Part shown: positions 39,071-40,264 of the stretch, piece after piece
Numbering within the stretch: position 1 is the first letter of the stretch
Layout: each line of letters starts with the position of its first letter
Assembly (NCBI GenBank): GCA_022769485.1
Contig: JALEJU010000002.1
Span: forward strand, 1 to 40,264
Length of the DNA stretch: 40,264 bases
Direction of reading: 5' to 3'
From: Bacillota bacterium
Lineage (GTDB): Bacteria; Bacillota; Clostridia; Peptostreptococcales; Anaerovoracaceae
The notes under the pieces: model-generated
Databases searched by the model: none
The model's input: only the letters and a program-made list of their open reading frames with translations
What the model was told of the DNA's origin: nothing
Program-made: the position numbers and the translations under genes

Positions 39071-40264
39071 CTATTTGGAAGCTAATTTTTTATAACCCTC
39101 ATAACGTTCTTTCGCATCGGCTTCCGCCTGTTCAAAGAGCGATTCCGCCGTATCCGGGAATTCACGAAGCAACGAAGTATATCTCGCCTGATTCATCAGG
39201 AATTCGCGGAAGCTTCCGGTGGGCTTGTGAGAATCCAGAATAAACGGATTTTTGCCCTCCTCTTTCAGTTCCGGATTGTAACGGTATAAATGCCAGTATC
39301 CGGCCTCTACTGCTTCTTTTGTGTTAAGCTGCGTCTTGCCCATGCCTTTCTTTAAGCCGTGAGTAATACAGGGCGCGTAGCAGATGATAATAGAAGGTCC
39401 TTTGTATTTTTCTGCTTCGCTCACTGCCTTCAGAAACTGGTTCTTGTCTGCGCCCATGCCTACCTGTGCCACATAAACATAACCGTAAGACATAGCCATC
39501 ATACCCAGGTCTTTCTTCTTGATTTTCTTACCGGAAGCCGCAAATTTCGCAACCGCTGCCGCCGGAGTGGCTTTGGAGGACTGACCGCCGGTATTGGAAT
39601 ATACCTCTGTATCAAAGACCAGCACATTGATATCTTCGCCGGAAGCCAGAACATGATCCAATCCGCCGTAGCCGATATCGTAAGCCCAGCCGTCGCCGCC
39701 TACTGCCCAAACGGAAGGCTTCGTCAGATAGTCCTTCCGATCCAGGATTTCATCCACCAGCACTTTGCGGGGATCATCTGCCTCAGGAGGCGTTGCCTGT
39801 CTGCGTTCTTCAATTACCCGCAAAACTTTTTCACCCGCTGCTCTGGACAAATCACCGTCGTCTTTTCCGGCGATCCACTCTTCGAATGCAGCCCGTACAT
39901 CCGGATGCAGTTCACATTCCATAAGTTGCTTCATGTTGTCTTCGATTTTATCCCGCATCTGCTTTACGCCGATCACCATACCTAAGCCGAATTCCGCATT
40001 GTCTTCAAACAGGGAGTTGGCCCAGGCAGGTCCTCTGCCCTTCTCATCTGCGCAGTACGGCATGGACGGCGTTGAAGCACCCCAGATGGAGGAGCATCCC
40101 GTAGCATTGGCGATCATCATACGGTCGCCGAAAAGCTGCGTTACCACCTTTATATACGGAGTCTCGCCGCAGCCGGAGCAGGCGCCCGAAAATTCGAAAT
40201 AGGGTTTTGCAAACTGGCTTCCCTTTACACTGTGTTTTTCCATCCTGTCATCTTTGACAGGTAC
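39071..40264 (-). CDS. nifJ: Pyruvate:ferredoxin (flavodoxin) oxidoreductase, C-terminal third, 5' end outside the window
   Basis: About 398 residues, open to the window edge with no start codon required (an internal Met lies at 40243). The full enzyme has about 1170 residues. The visible part is the thiamine-diphosphate domain: FSGACSGCGETPYIK and ANATGCSSIWG supply Cys ligands of the proximal 4Fe-4S cluster; VGGDGWAYDIGYGGLDHVLAS and FDTEVYSNTGGQSSKATP bind ThDP and Mg2+; IICYAPCITHG holds the last cluster Cys. It converts pyruvate and CoA to acetyl-CoA and CO2 with reduced ferredoxin, the central step of clostridial fermentation. It converges on gdhA. Confidence 0.97.
   Translation of the reverse strand, partial: VPVKDDRMEKHSVKGSQFAKPYFEFSGACSGCGETPYIKVVTQLFGDRMMIANATGCSSIWGASTPSMPYCADEKGRGPAWANSLFEDNAEFGLGMVIGVKQMRDKIEDNMKQLMECELHPDVRAAFEEWIAGKDDGDLSRAAGEKVLRVIEERRQATPPEADDPRKVLVDEILDRKDYLTKPSVWAVGGDGWAYDIGYGGLDHVLASGEDINVLVFDTEVYSNTGGQSSKATPAAAVAKFAASGKKIKKKDLGMMAMSYGYVYVAQVGMGADKNQFLKAVSEAEKYKGPSIIICYAPCITHGLKKGMGKTQLNTKEAVEAGYWHLYRYNPELKEEGKNPFILDSHKPTGSFREFLMNQARYTSLLREFPDTAESLFEQAEADAKERYEGYKKLASK

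Noticed and set aside
1..40264. CRISPR arrays, tRNA or rRNA genes
   Set aside because: No regularly spaced repeats and no cloverleaf or rRNA sequence were recognised by eye; a tRNA scan would settle this.

Overview
The window looks like a chromosomal segment of a spore-forming anaerobic Clostridia. It carries the spoIIGA-sigE-sigG sporulation block and half of a sigK gene. It also has ferredoxin-based pyruvate metabolism (nifJ), a catabolic-type glutamate dehydrogenase, an S-layer (SLH) anchoring cluster, and no outer-membrane genes. An amino-acid-fermenting member of the Anaerovoracaceae (Family XIII) would fit, but that placement is a guess from gene content alone. The core DNA is of medium GC. 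Roughly 14.9-25.0 kb is visibly richer in A+T and is accessory.

Layout. 1-2.45 kb: end of a mobile element with a tyrosine recombinase catalytic domain and a large serine recombinase. It abuts and overlaps the 3' half of sigK (2348-2722), which is the arrangement of a skin (sigK intervening) element. 2.7-11.0 kb: core genes: a DUF1015 protein, then on the minus strand infC-rpmI-rplT (ATT start, attenuated leader), spoIIGA-sigE-sigG (Spo0A-type promoter), pgeF, ylmC/ymxH, nrdR and cmk. 11.2-14.9 kb: a sigma-54 activator, lexA with its LexA box, and a coupled SPFH/Arc-repressor operon behind a 27-bp palindrome.

14.9-25.1 kb is a patchwork island. It holds a broken DDE transposase, a ferrous-iron cluster (feoA, feoB split by one in-frame TGA, a 57-aa Cys-rich Feo protein, a DtxR-type regulator and three GTTAGC-N4-GCTAAC boxes), an IS256-type scrap, and a serine recombinase reduced to its two ends. 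It also holds hicAB and a decayed lysogeny-type module: an XRE/S24 repressor pseudogene, two lipoproteins flanked by 41/42-bp direct repeats, and an Ltp-repeat protein of the superinfection-exclusion type. A CobW-like GTPase with an ArsR regulator follows, its 3' end formed by a palindromic repeat.

25.1-33.7 kb, minus strand: envelope cluster with an O-antigen-ligase-like protein, a DUF4330 protein, a glycosyltransferase, a glycosyltransferase-CsaB fusion, an SLH-anchored phosphodiester glycosidase and a small secreted protein. CsaB pyruvylates the wall polymer that SLH domains bind, so fusion and neighbour make one functional unit. 33.8-40.3 kb: mazEF (ndoAI/ndoA), nnrD, mgtE with a leader ORF and nested hairpins, gdhA, and the 3' part of nifJ, which runs off the window.

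Strongest items for a second look: the sigK-interrupting element, the mgtE leader, the feoB in-frame stop, the repeat-flanked lysogeny cassette and the SPFH/Arc operon with its twin operator. No tRNA, rRNA or CRISPR array was seen.
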